Source: Candidatus Rifleibacteriota bacterium (GTDB lineage: Bacteria; Riflebacteria; Ozemobacteria; Ozemobacterales; Ozemobacteraceae). Taken from it: DNA of 7,160 nt. Location of the stretch: NCBI GenBank assembly GCA_029560455.1, contig JAKQKW010000379.1:1-7160 (forward strand), in the 5' to 3' direction. Positions 1-7,133 of the stretch are shown piece by piece. Position numbers and translations under genes: made by a program. The number at the start of each line of letters is the position of its first letter. Position 1 is the stretch's first letter. The notes beneath the pieces were generated by a model. It worked only from the letters and a program-made list of their open reading frames with translations. It made no database searches and was not told the DNA's origin.

Positions 1-2477
1 GTGAGCAGCGAATCGCTGATCATGGCCAGATCGTAGCGAGGAGCTTTTGCTGAAGGATTGCCGCCGTAAACATAATATTCGCCGGGCTCATTGGCAAGAA
101 ACAGCAGAGTGCGGCTGCTATATAGTCCTTTGACCGAAGCAACCTGTATCGGGCTGTTATCGCCATGAGGTATAGACAGACGCAGCTCGGTCTCGCCTTC
201 AGGCAGGCCTCTCAGATTGATCCGGTGCGTTCCGGCGCTGTCATTGGCATTTTTCCAGGTGCTGGTCGCGAAGGTTTTCCAGCCAAGTTTGCCGGGCTTT
301 CTGATTTCAAGGTTCAGGTTGCGACTGAAAACACCGCCGGCAGTGAATTCAATATCGTTCCATTGCTTTGAAGCTGCCGGTAATTCGATATTGATGACTG
401 TCGTATTACTTTCACGACTGTATTCCGAGGTAAATTTCAGATCGATAGAGGAAGCAGAAGTCTGACCCGGAAAATAAGGCACCTGCAGCCCGTTGCGCAC
501 CAGTCTGATGCCATCGGGGTTACTGTCAAGAGCTGCCTTAAGATTGAGTGCCAGCTGGTAAAACCCGGCAGCAGGAGCCGAAAAGGTTGCTACCCAGCTG
601 TAACCGCCATCACTGAAAGGAGCACCCTGTTCGACAACAGGCTCAGCAGAAGCGGCAGCAGTTCCGGAAGCAATGAACTCGATACTTTCAAGTTTTATTT
701 TTTCAGGGGCCAGCTCACTGAGCTTTCGTTCGATCATTGCCAGATCATAAACCGGTGCAACAGCAGCGGCGTTACCACCAACAAGTCGATATTCACCAGC
801 TTCACCCGCGACGAAGAAAAGGTCGAATGCGGGGTAAAGACCTTTAAACGCGGTAATTTCAAGTTTCTGATTGCTGCCGTGCTCGACAGTCAGCCGTATT
901 TCCTTCTGATCTTCGGGGAAATCGGCAAGACTCAGCTGAAATTCGCTCTCCGAATCGCTTTTATTAGCCCAGCCTGCTTCACGCCAGTATTGCCAGCTTA
1001 TCTGCCCGAACTCATGTTTTTCGAATTTAAGTTTTCGGGTAAAAATGCCACGGGCTTTGAATTTGAGAGCAGCCGGCTTCTTCAGTTTTTCAGGCAACCT
1101 GATGATAAAAATTGTGCGGTTGTTAGCCTGATCATATTCTTCATCGGCCTTGATTTCGAGCTCGCGCAATTCTGTACCGCCAAAAAAATAAGGAATCTGA
1201 AATCCGTCTTTAACAATTCTCAACGCGGCCGGGGTCTGATCGAGGCTGATTTTTTCATTAGTCACCAGCTGAAAAAAGCCGGCAGCCGGAACTTTAAAAC
1301 CGGCCTGCCACCTGTAGCCATCAGCATTGAACGGAGCCCCTTTCGGGGTAAAGGTTTTAAGTATACTTTCGGCCTGCAGACTTATATTTTCTTCAGGCTT
1401 TTCGAAAACAATCATTTCACTGACAGCCGATTTGTCTTCTACCGGCTCACCAAGAACGCGATTTTCTCTTTTGTGGCCGGTTTCGAGAGCATACTGGCCG
1501 GGCTGATCGGCAACGAACTGAAGGCTCGGCAACATGACCTTGACCCTGACCTGCTCGATCCGACCAAAATACGAATCAGACCTCATACGCAACAGCAGAG
1601 CCCGGTTGCCCCAGACATGCGGATAACTGATCGAAAGAGTTTTCTCTTCCCCGGCGATTGCCTGGTTGCTTCCCCTGCCGATCTGAACAAACTCACGGCG
1701 GCCAAGCTTGATTTCCTCACGACCGATCTGCCATTCACCCTTGAATTGTGCTGAAGTCTGCACTTCTACAGACTCGATGCGCAGGCCTGAACCGGGCAGA
1801 AATACGCGGGTTTCAACGCCCTGCTCGATTTCGCTCTGTTCAAATTCGGGGGTCAAAACTCTATATTCAAAATCGCTTCCGGACTTGCGGCAGGTCACAC
1901 TGACTGACTGCACAAAAACCGGTGTCTGCTTGAAGTATTCGTCAAAGCCGGTAAAGTAACATCTGACTCTGGCAAATTTTGCTTCAGGAAATCTGATCTC
2001 GGCGGCTGTTTCACCATCCTGCGTCATGAGAGCGGTTCCGGTCGCGAGCACCTGCCAGGCTTCGCCGGCCAGGGCTTCAAAATCAGCTTTGCCGGTAAAA
2101 TTCATGCCGTTAAGAACGACTCTGATTGAACTGTAGAGCAAATCAGGTTTCAGGGCGCCTTCCCATAATATGCGGCGGTCTTCGAGAAGCGTGACCTTTT
2201 CTGCGGTAACCTCCATCGAATCAGACCGGCCGGCGGTGCGCATAAACAGATCGTAAGCGCGAAATTTACCATCGGGCCCGACAACCGCAAGGTCGAGATT
2301 GCTCAAAGTGCCGACATCGACGGGTGCTCGATGCAGTTCTGGTGGTAAAACCGCTTTCTTATAACCCGGGTTGACGATCTGAACCGACGCCCTGGTCAGC
2401 CAGCCCTGAGCTGAAGAAATGGTGGCAATGGCCATCATCGCAACAACAAGCACAATAATATTTTTATTACTTTTCAT
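1..2477 (-). CDS. Exported DUF3999-like protein with tandem discoidin-like units; C-terminus beyond window
   Basis: I read this frame by reverse translation. It stays open for 825 codons from the ATG at 2477 to the left edge, so the C-terminus is missing. Residues 1-23 are a signal peptide: basic start (MKSNK), hydrophobic core IIVLVVAMMAIA, likely cleavage after SSA-23, so the mature protein is outside the cytoplasmic membrane. The rest is beta-rich. There is a discoidin-like segment at about 45-170, a second unit at about 225-335 closing with FVADQPGQY (Y329), then two tandem copies at 380-582 and 618-820, each closing with an F(V/L)A...GEY...GGN...P.YDLAMI block. That closing block and the position directly after a DUF2339 gene suggest the DUF3999 family, as I recall it; those proteins are usually about 450 residues, so this one is much enlarged. 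The only cysteines visible are C173 and C196, possibly one disulfide. Family members often end in a transmembrane helix, which here would lie off the window. Function is unknown; binding of a glycan or envelope component is inference only. An in-frame ATG at 2483 sits too close to the ribosome site. Confidence 0.85.
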   Translation of the reverse strand, partial: MKSNKNIIVLVVAMMAIATISSAQGWLTRASVQIVNPGYKKAVLPPELHRAPVDVGTLSNLDLAVVGPDGKFRAYDLFMRTAGRSDSMEVTAEKVTLLEDRRILWEGALKPDLLYSSIRVVLNGMNFTGKADFEALAGEAWQVLATGTALMTQDGETAAEIRFPEAKFARVRCYFTGFDEYFKQTPVFVQSVSVTCRKSGSDFEYRVLTPEFEQSEIEQGVETRVFLPGSGLRIESVEVQTSAQFKGEWQIGREEIKLGRREFVQIGRGSNQAIAGEEKTLSISYPHVWGNRALLLRMRSDSYFGRIEQVRVKVMLPSLQFVADQPGQYALETGHKRENRVLGEPVEDKSAVSEMIVFEKPEENISLQAESILKTFTPKGAPFNADGYRWQAGFKVPAAGFFQLVTNEKISLDQTPAALRIVKDGFQIPYFFGGTELRELEIKADEEYDQANNRTIFIIRLPEKLKKPAALKFKARGIFTRKLKFEKHEFGQISWQYWREAGWANKSDSESEFQLSLADFPEDQKEIRLTVEHGSNQKLEITAFKGLYPAFDLFFVAGEAGEYRLVGGNAAAVAPVYDLAMIERKLSELAPEKIKLESIEFIASGTAAASAEPVVEQGAPFSDGGYSWVATFSAPAAGFYQLALNLKAALDSNPDGIRLVRNGLQVPYFPGQTSASSIDLKFTSEYSRESNTTVINIELPAASKQWNDIEFTAGGVFSRNLNLEIRKPGKLGWKTFATSTWKNANDSAGTHRINLRGLPEGETELRLSIPHGDNSPIQVASVKGLYSSRTLLFLANEPGEYYVYGGNPSAKAPRYDLAMISDSLL
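18..1340 (-). repeat. Intragenic tandem duplication (two 203-residue units) in the DUF3999-like gene
   Basis: Residues 380-582 (bases 1340-732) and 618-820 (bases 626-18) of the exported protein align end to end without a net gap. Both begin GAPF, followed by GY.W, then PAAGF.QL, then an R.V..G.Q.PYF block, an F.R turn, and finally a LY.....F.A...GEY...GGN block ending in YDLAMI. Landmarks sit exactly 238 residues apart (A381/A619, Y577/Y815). The DNA of the two copies has diverged heavily, so this is an old duplication and not a recent slippage event. The linker between the copies (583-617) is 12 residues longer than the one before the first copy. Confidence 0.85.
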
Positions 2478-5400
2478 TGGCATTACTCCCCGATTTGGCA
2501 AGAAAGCGCTGGTAAAGATACGAAACCAGCATCAGAACAGCAGCCAGGCCGATGAACGAAGCGACCCGGTAGAGCTGCCCGAGATCCCAGAGATCTTTCA
2601 GAAAGATTTTGGCAGAAGTGACCAGAATAAGAATCAAAGCGGCCTGACGAGCGCGCACCTGATTCCATCTGATACCCGAAGCCAGCAGACCAATTGCATA
2701 GATGAGCCAGCCAAGGCTGTAGCCAAGCTGATGTGCCAGACTGCCACGGGTCAAGAGGCTGAAGGCCCTTTCTCTGTGACCGAAAACACTTGCGATTTCG
2801 ACATTGAGAACATAGAAAACCATCAAAGCCAGCATCGTAGCGAAAAGCGGTTGCGAATCAACCGACTGCAGCGGCCAGGCCGCATCCTGGCGACGGCGGG
2901 TCAGCCAGATCAGTACCCCGATGGCAAAGGCAAACAACAGAGTCGGCCGATTCATCAATGGTGTCATGGCACCAAAGTCTACGGCGAACCTGAACGGGAA
3001 CAGCACAGTGCGAAACAGACCCAGAGACATCAGAATCAGGCCGGCAATTCGGAAAGGGCGGTCAAGGCGTTTTGGCCAGACAAGCATCGCCAGGCCATAG
3101 ATGATCCAGCCTGCTGCAGAAGCCACTGCCATCGAGGCAGTTTTAGCCTGAAACAGGTCGAGGGGCTGACCCGCCTGAAAAATGGTCGCTTTGATGACCT
3201 TGAGGGCAAGAAAACCTGTGATCAGAAGCATGGCCAGGAAAAAGTTCTTGATACTGATTGAAGTTTCGCCCCATGGCTCGGACATGAAGAGATACAGCAA
3301 AATCAGCATAATCGGCAGATAAGCCATCAGCCCGATATTGAACAGCGGCGCCATGGCGGCGACAGCATAGCCATAATTGAACGGGAACATTATCAGCCAG
3401 AAAACACCCAGACCAAGCAGAATCAGACCAAAAACGCGCACGGCAATGTGCAGGTCCTGGCGCTTCCAGAGTATGGCACCGAACAAAGCCCACAGGGTTG
3501 TATAAACAACGCGATGAAGAATGTCGCCTGCTACCGGAATAAAGCGGATTGTCGAGCCGGTAGTTACATGTGAACCGGTAAAGATATCGGCCACGACCAG
3601 GTTAACGAAATAAAAACCGGTAAGAACAGCAATCCAGGTGAAGTAGTTGGTGATATTCCATTTCCAGAGACGGTCGTCAGGGTGCGGGGCAAGGCGCACC
3701 GCACCAAACATAGCCAGCACCGCAACCAGAACCGAAATAACCGCCGGGTTCAGAATGATGATGCTTTCGGGCCCCTTCATCTGCGGCAGCCACGAGAGAA
3801 GCAGATAGAGACCGACCGGGGCCATAACCGCAGCGACGCGGCGCAGACCGTTGTGTTCGACGCGATGGTTGAGCCAGAGCAGACCCACCGATTCGAGAAC
3901 CAGCACCAGGCCAAGCCAGCCTGTTTCCAGCAGCAGAAATGGGGTCAGAGAAATATAAAACAGCAGCACGCCACCGTGGCAGGCGAGAATGCTGTTGCGT
4001 TCGGCACGACCGGCCAGCTGTGAAACCAGCGCCGACACTGCAGGAAATTTGAGACAGGCGAGAATAACCGGTATCCAGCCCGAGATTTCACGCGGCCACA
4101 TTTTGTCTGCAGCATAAACAAAGAAAATCGCCTGGGCGAGTTCAAAGATCGACCAGCTCATCCAGATGCGGCGCGAAACGGCGAAGTCTTTGAAGAGAAC
4201 GAAGGGCAGAATCAGCGAAGCGATATACAGCCCGCCTGACCAGAGCATCGCAACAAATGGCTGACCGGCTGATGCAAGATCGGGCCGCAGTGACCAGAAA
4301 GCCTGGGCGAAACCTGCGGTCAGCAGGGTAATTGCGCCCATGTATTCGAATTTGAGCCGGCGGCTGAGGGCGATGGCGATTGCCATGAAACACACCAGAG
4401 TCAGCATGCCGGGACTGGCATCGATTTGCCCTGGCATCGAGAACGCCAGGCCGAGCAGCACGAATATGCCGATGATCGGCGCCGAAGACATCCATTCGGT
4501 CATCGCCGGGTTGAGGCGGGCCTTATCCGTGATTTCAGGGCTGAGTTTGAGCGTGGCGCCCCACTCTGCCACTTTTGCCAGACAGTAGAAAGTTGCCAGC
4601 ACGACAAGAGCGCCGGCCAGGAGCAGAAAGCCATAGAATGCCAGAGGCAGTACAACCGGCGAACCGGCGGTCAGCCAGATTATTGCGGCAAGAACGAGTA
4701 TAACCGTCATCGCCAGCAATTGCGGGATTGCGCCAAAGATCATGCTGACAAAAATACCCACCAGCTGCAAAGCTATAGTGAGCGGCCAGAACATGAAAGA
4801 CATCTGAGGTGTAACTACGAGTGTCAAAAGCAGCAGCAATGCCAGAGCAACCGGAAAAACTCTGAACCAGGTGAGAAATCTCTGGCTGATGCCATTGCGG
4901 TAAATAAGCAGAACCGGCCCGATACCGCCAGCAAGACCATAAACAAAAAACGACAGAAAAGCCCAATGCGAGCTGTCGGTGTTGAATCTGGTCAGAGCCC
5001 AGAATGCCGACACCATAAAAGTTATGGCGGCATAGGGTATGACCATCTCATGCCAGGCAGACTGTCTGAAGGCCAGAGCAACCGCGATGGCCATCGCAGC
5101 TGCCATAATTGCCATCGGGGCGCTCGACAAGTAGCCAAGAGTAACGAGCAAGGCAATCGCGGCACTGACCGAAAAAATTGCAATACCGGTACACCTGATC
5201 GAAGTGCTGACGACCGGGTCGCCCTTGAGACGGTCGAGAAAAAATGCAAACAACGCGAGATTTGCCGACCAGGCGATAAAAATCGGCATGCCTTCCGGCA
5301 AAGGATCAGCGAGAAATGTACCGCAGCCAAGAGAAAACATTGTACCAATAGAAGCGAACAGCAGCAGGGCATTCGATTCAAGGCGTCTGACAACCTCAAA

Positions 5401-6615
5401 AAGACCGACATTGACGACTGCCAGGTAAGTAAACAGAGAGAGCAGCCCACCCTGCCCTGTGGTAACCAGCAGAGGCGTCAGATAGGCACCGACGCCGCCG
5501 AGCACCGAAATGGCAACACCGCGATGAAACAGCGCCAGAACGAAGGCGGCGGCTGAAACAATTGAAAGCGCAACGAAACCGGCAGGTTTCGGCAGATATT
5601 CGTAATAGAGAGTTGCAGCGAAGAAAACCGAATAAAGAACGCCAATACCACCGGCGGCGAAGGTCTGGCGCATCGTATCGTAGCGGCCACGTTCGAATCT
5701 GAACGAACCACCAATCATACCCAGACCCACAAGGGCCCCGATCACCAGCCGCATGACCGGTGAAATCAGATTTTTGTCGATGCTGTATTTAACGAAGAAA
5801 CCGGCACCGATGAACAAAGCAAGACCGCCCAGCCAGGCAAAAAGCATGGCACCGGTGAACTGTTCCCAGTCGACGCTTGATTTGAAACGCCGCCAGCCTT
5901 CACCCCAGTCATCTGAGGGAATATCAGGTTTTTTCGGACCGCCCGGGCCACCCAAACCACCGGAGCTGCTTTTACCAGCTTCAGAAGTTTTTACGTCGGC
6001 AGCAGCTGAAGATCCGGCTTTTTTGTCTGAGCTTTCAGATGCTTCTGCTTTTTCAATGGCTTCCGGCTGCTTGTCTTCTGTTTTTGCAGCCAGATCAGAA
6101 GGTTTTTCGGTGTGAACAGCTTCGCTATGATGCTCAGTCGATTCGCCGCGGGCTTTTTTCAACCATTCATAGCCTTCTTTACTCTGACTGCCAACTTCTT
6201 TTCCTGGCTGGTCGAAGCTGAGACCGGAAAAATCAGCAGCTGGTTTTTTATCAGAAAATGCAGAGATGGGCTGCGCCCCCGGAGTTAAAACTTTATCAGG
6301 AGATGATTCAGCTGGTTTGAGCTTTTCAGCGTCAGTATCTGCAGATTTTTTTCGAGTGGTTTCCGAACCGCTGCCAGTCTCTGAAACATTTTCAGGAATG
6401 GCTTTTTCTGCAACAACCTCGCTTTTAGTTCGAGCCACAGCAGCTTCTGAACGATTCTGGCGGTCAACATTTCTTTTGAGCGCATTGACCTTGTCATTTA
6501 AAAACTTCACCTGATTTTCAAGGTCTGCAATCCTCTCAAGCAAGTGTTTTTTTAAAGAGTTGAATCGGTCGGCCACCAGGTAAATTACTAAAACGGCAAG
6601 TAAAAATTCAAGCAT
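2467..6615 (-). CDS. DUF2339 family giant polytopic membrane protein, 1382 aa
   Basis: This is a very large integral membrane protein of unknown function. Residues 2-17 form a hydrophobic anchor. Residues 25-50 form a coiled coil with a perfect 3-4 heptad pattern (L25, I29, L32, V36, L39, V43, L46, V50). Residues 54-240 are a Ser/Ala/Glu/Lys-rich linker ending in a Gly-Pro stretch (GGLGGPGGPKKP, 219-230). The membrane core starts at about 254 and carries more than 30 hydrophobic segments by eye. Its beginning shows the DUF2339 signature: FAWLGGLALFIGAGFFVKY, the nearby R..IGALVGLG, FAAGGIGVLYS, and VLGGVGAYLTPLLV. The C-terminus (KIFLKDLWDLGQLYRVASFIGL, then YLYQRF) is the family's typical end. 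Members usually have about 600-1100 residues, so this one is long. The ATG at 6615 is supported by a strong ribosome site eight bases upstream. The stop overlaps the start of the exported DUF3999-like gene. No catalytic motif was recognised; envelope or glycan roles proposed for the family are not shown here. Confidence 0.93.
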   Translation of the reverse strand: MLEFLLAVLVIYLVADRFNSLKKHLLERIADLENQVKFLNDKVNALKRNVDRQNRSEAAVARTKSEVVAEKAIPENVSETGSGSETTRKKSADTDAEKLKPAESSPDKVLTPGAQPISAFSDKKPAADFSGLSFDQPGKEVGSQSKEGYEWLKKARGESTEHHSEAVHTEKPSDLAAKTEDKQPEAIEKAEASESSDKKAGSSAAADVKTSEAGKSSSGGLGGPGGPKKPDIPSDDWGEGWRRFKSSVDWEQFTGAMLFAWLGGLALFIGAGFFVKYSIDKNLISPVMRLVIGALVGLGMIGGSFRFERGRYDTMRQTFAAGGIGVLYSVFFAATLYYEYLPKPAGFVALSIVSAAAFVLALFHRGVAISVLGGVGAYLTPLLVTTGQGGLLSLFTYLAVVNVGLFEVVRRLESNALLLFASIGTMFSLGCGTFLADPLPEGMPIFIAWSANLALFAFFLDRLKGDPVVSTSIRCTGIAIFSVSAAIALLVTLGYLSSAPMAIMAAAMAIAVALAFRQSAWHEMVIPYAAITFMVSAFWALTRFNTDSSHWAFLSFFVYGLAGGIGPVLLIYRNGISQRFLTWFRVFPVALALLLLLTLVVTPQMSFMFWPLTIALQLVGIFVSMIFGAIPQLLAMTVILVLAAIIWLTAGSPVVLPLAFYGFLLLAGALVVLATFYCLAKVAEWGATLKLSPEITDKARLNPAMTEWMSSAPIIGIFVLLGLAFSMPGQIDASPGMLTLVCFMAIAIALSRRLKFEYMGAITLLTAGFAQAFWSLRPDLASAGQPFVAMLWSGGLYIASLILPFVLFKDFAVSRRIWMSWSIFELAQAIFFVYAADKMWPREISGWIPVILACLKFPAVSALVSQLAGRAERNSILACHGGVLLFYISLTPFLLLETGWLGLVLVLESVGLLWLNHRVEHNGLRRVAAVMAPVGLYLLLSWLPQMKGPESIIILNPAVISVLVAVLAMFGAVRLAPHPDDRLWKWNITNYFTWIAVLTGFYFVNLVVADIFTGSHVTTGSTIRFIPVAGDILHRVVYTTLWALFGAILWKRQDLHIAVRVFGLILLGLGVFWLIMFPFNYGYAVAAMAPLFNIGLMAYLPIMLILLYLFMSEPWGETSISIKNFFLAMLLITGFLALKVIKATIFQAGQPLDLFQAKTASMAVASAAGWIIYGLAMLVWPKRLDRPFRIAGLILMSLGLFRTVLFPFRFAVDFGAMTPLMNRPTLLFAFAIGVLIWLTRRRQDAAWPLQSVDSQPLFATMLALMVFYVLNVEIASVFGHRERAFSLLTRGSLAHQLGYSLGWLIYAIGLLASGIRWNQVRARQAALILILVTSAKIFLKDLWDLGQLYRVASFIGLAAVLMLVSYLYQRFLAKSGSNANEK
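2486..2491 (-). promoter_or_regulatory. Ribosome binding site of the DUF3999-like gene, inside the DUF2339 gene
   Basis: GGGGAG on the minus strand lies eight bases before the ATG at 2477 and is embedded in the last codons of the DUF2339 gene. The two genes overlap by 11 bases (2467-2477) in different frames, so ribosomes terminating on the first gene stop right at the start of the second. This is typical of translational coupling. The spacing favours ATG 2477 over the in-frame ATG at 2483, which would be only two bases from the site. Confidence 0.8.
2503..3660 (-). repeat. Three related membrane modules at the C-terminus of the DUF2339 protein
   Basis: Three successive blocks of about 118-130 residues share one layout: residues 986-1115 (bases 3660-3271), 1120-1245 (3258-2881) and 1254-1371 (2856-2503). 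Each opens with a hydrophobic helix ending in a pattern like F..N....IF (FVNLVVADIF, LKVIKATIF, LNVEIASVF). A helix of the type LW.L.GA.LW follows, seen as LWALFGAILW, IIYGLAMLVW and LGWLIYAIGL. Next is a helix beginning with Arg: RVFGLILLGLGVF, RIAGLILMSLGLF and RQAALILILVTSAKIF. A last helix closes the block. The spacing of the Arg helices is 129 and then 134 residues. The similarity was judged by eye. Confidence 0.6.
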
Positions 6616-6623
6616 GATCTGCT

Positions 6624-6630
6624 CTCTCCT
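6624..6630 (-). promoter_or_regulatory. Ribosome binding site of the DUF2339 gene
   Basis: AGGAGAG on the minus strand, eight bases before the ATG at 6615, is a near-ideal Shine-Dalgarno sequence. It fixes the start so that the hydrophobic N-terminal anchor and coiled coil are part of the protein. Confidence 0.85.
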
Positions 6631-6703
6631 GGCCTGGTTAAACTTTTTCGGCGGTAATCATGTCGGATAATCTATCTGAATCCGGCCCAGATTGTCATGT
6701 CAG

Positions 6704-6712
6704 AGTATAGCA
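6704..6712 (-). promoter_or_regulatory. Candidate extended -10 promoter for the DUF2339/DUF3999-like operon
   Basis: The minus strand reads TGCTATACT, matching the extended -10 pattern TGnTATAAT at all but one position. It lies about 88 bases before the DUF2339 start and about 29 bases beyond the terminator hairpin of the preceding gene, where a promoter would be expected. A -35 box at the right distance is weak (TTTAGC, 17 bases upstream), which is common for extended -10 promoters. The assignment rests on sequence match and position only. Confidence 0.4.
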
Positions 6713-6730
6713 TATCAACCGATAAAGCTA

Positions 6731-6767
6731 AAATGAAAAACCGCCGTAATCTTGTGGATTACGGCGG
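6731..6767 (-). terminator. Rho-independent terminator of the RRM protein gene
   Basis: A perfect 10-bp inverted repeat (CCGCCGTAAT at 6741-6750, ATTACGGCGG at 6758-6767) encloses a 7-base loop. On the minus strand the stem is followed by TTTTTCATTTT (6740-6730), giving the usual U-tract. It starts 21 bases after the stop codon of the RRM gene. There is no T-run on the plus-strand side, so it acts in one direction only. It separates the RRM gene from the downstream membrane-protein operon. Confidence 0.9.
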
Positions 6768-6788
6768 CACTTCGGTTACTAATTCAGA

Positions 6789-7064
6789 TTAGTAGCGTGA
6801 AGGTCTGCGAGCCGGGCGATCTTCGCGGGGCTTGGCTTCATTAACTTTGAGGCCGCGACCGTTGATTTCTTTATTGTTCAGTTCGGCAATTGCCTTTTCA
6901 GCATCAGTCTTTGAGGGCATTTCTACAAAGCCGAAGCCTTTTGAGCGATTGGTTTCGCGTTCAATGATAACATTGGCGCTGGTAACTTCGCCGTAGGGGG
7001 CAAAAAGTTCTTCGAGTTCGGCATCACGAATGCTGTAGGGCAGGTTTCCGACGTAAATCTTCAT
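6789..7064 (-). CDS. Single-RRM RNA-binding protein, 91 aa
   Basis: This is a small cytoplasmic RNA-binding protein made of one RNA recognition motif (beta-alpha-beta-beta-alpha-beta) and a short basic tail. RNP2 is IYVGNL at residues 3-8 and RNP1 is KGFGFVEM at residues 42-49. The RNA-stacking aromatics Y4, F44 and F46 are all present. The fold ends at about residue 78 and is followed by PREDRPARRPSRY, a short Arg/Pro-rich tail. Length and layout match the cyanobacterial Rbp type and related bacterial RRM proteins, which bind single-stranded RNA and are often cold- or stress-induced. I took ATG 7064, which gives the MKIYVGNLPY start common in homologues. A GTG one codon upstream (7067) is possible and is better spaced from the ribosome site. 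The gene is probably monocistronic: a terminator follows it, and no coding sequence is visible upstream within the window. Confidence 0.95.
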   Translation of the reverse strand: MKIYVGNLPYSIRDAELEELFAPYGEVTSANVIIERETNRSKGFGFVEMPSKTDAEKAIAELNNKEINGRGLKVNEAKPREDRPARRPSRY

Positions 7065-7074
7065 CACAAATGGT

Positions 7075-7080
7075 TCTCCT
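7075..7080 (-). promoter_or_regulatory. Ribosome binding site of the RRM gene
   Basis: AGGAGA on the minus strand lies 10 bases before ATG 7064 and 7 bases before the in-frame GTG at 7067. The spacing slightly favours GTG, while family conservation favours ATG. The choice changes the protein by only one residue. Confidence 0.75.
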
Positions 7081-7104
7081 AAGAAATTTCACACTTACTC
7101 ACTC

Positions 7105-7133
7105 TATCCCGGAGAATCACTGTGGTATCCCGG
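7105..7133 (-). repeat. 8-bp direct repeat with 21-bp period upstream of the RRM gene
   Basis: TATCCCGG occurs at 7105-7112 and again at 7126-7133 (CCGGGATA on the gene's strand). The copies are 21 bases apart, about two helical turns, so both would face the same side of the DNA. They lie 41-69 bases before the RRM start, in the leader or promoter region. This could be an operator or a chance repeat; no regulator is visible in the window. Confidence 0.4.

Noticed and set aside
879..1754. 291-codon open frame on the plus strand
   Set aside because: It is antisense to the DUF3999-like gene, whose frame is open for all 825 visible codons with a signal peptide and internal repeats. The plus-strand frame shows no motif and is a shadow.
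2419..3261. 280-codon open frame on the plus strand
   Set aside because: It is antisense to the conserved C-terminus of the DUF2339 protein and to the gene junction. Its composition is Gln/His/Arg-rich, with no recognisable domain.
4426..5556. 376-codon open frame on the plus strand
   Set aside because: It lies wholly antisense to the DUF2339 coding region. The translation is rich in Gln, Arg, His and Lys with no domain or hydrophobic pattern, as expected for the complement of membrane-protein codons. It has no independent support.
6661..6690. Short inverted repeat CGGAT...ATCCG in the DUF2339 leader
   Set aside because: It is only a 5-bp stem with an 11-base loop, with no covariation evidence and no resemblance to a known riboswitch. 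This is within chance expectation.
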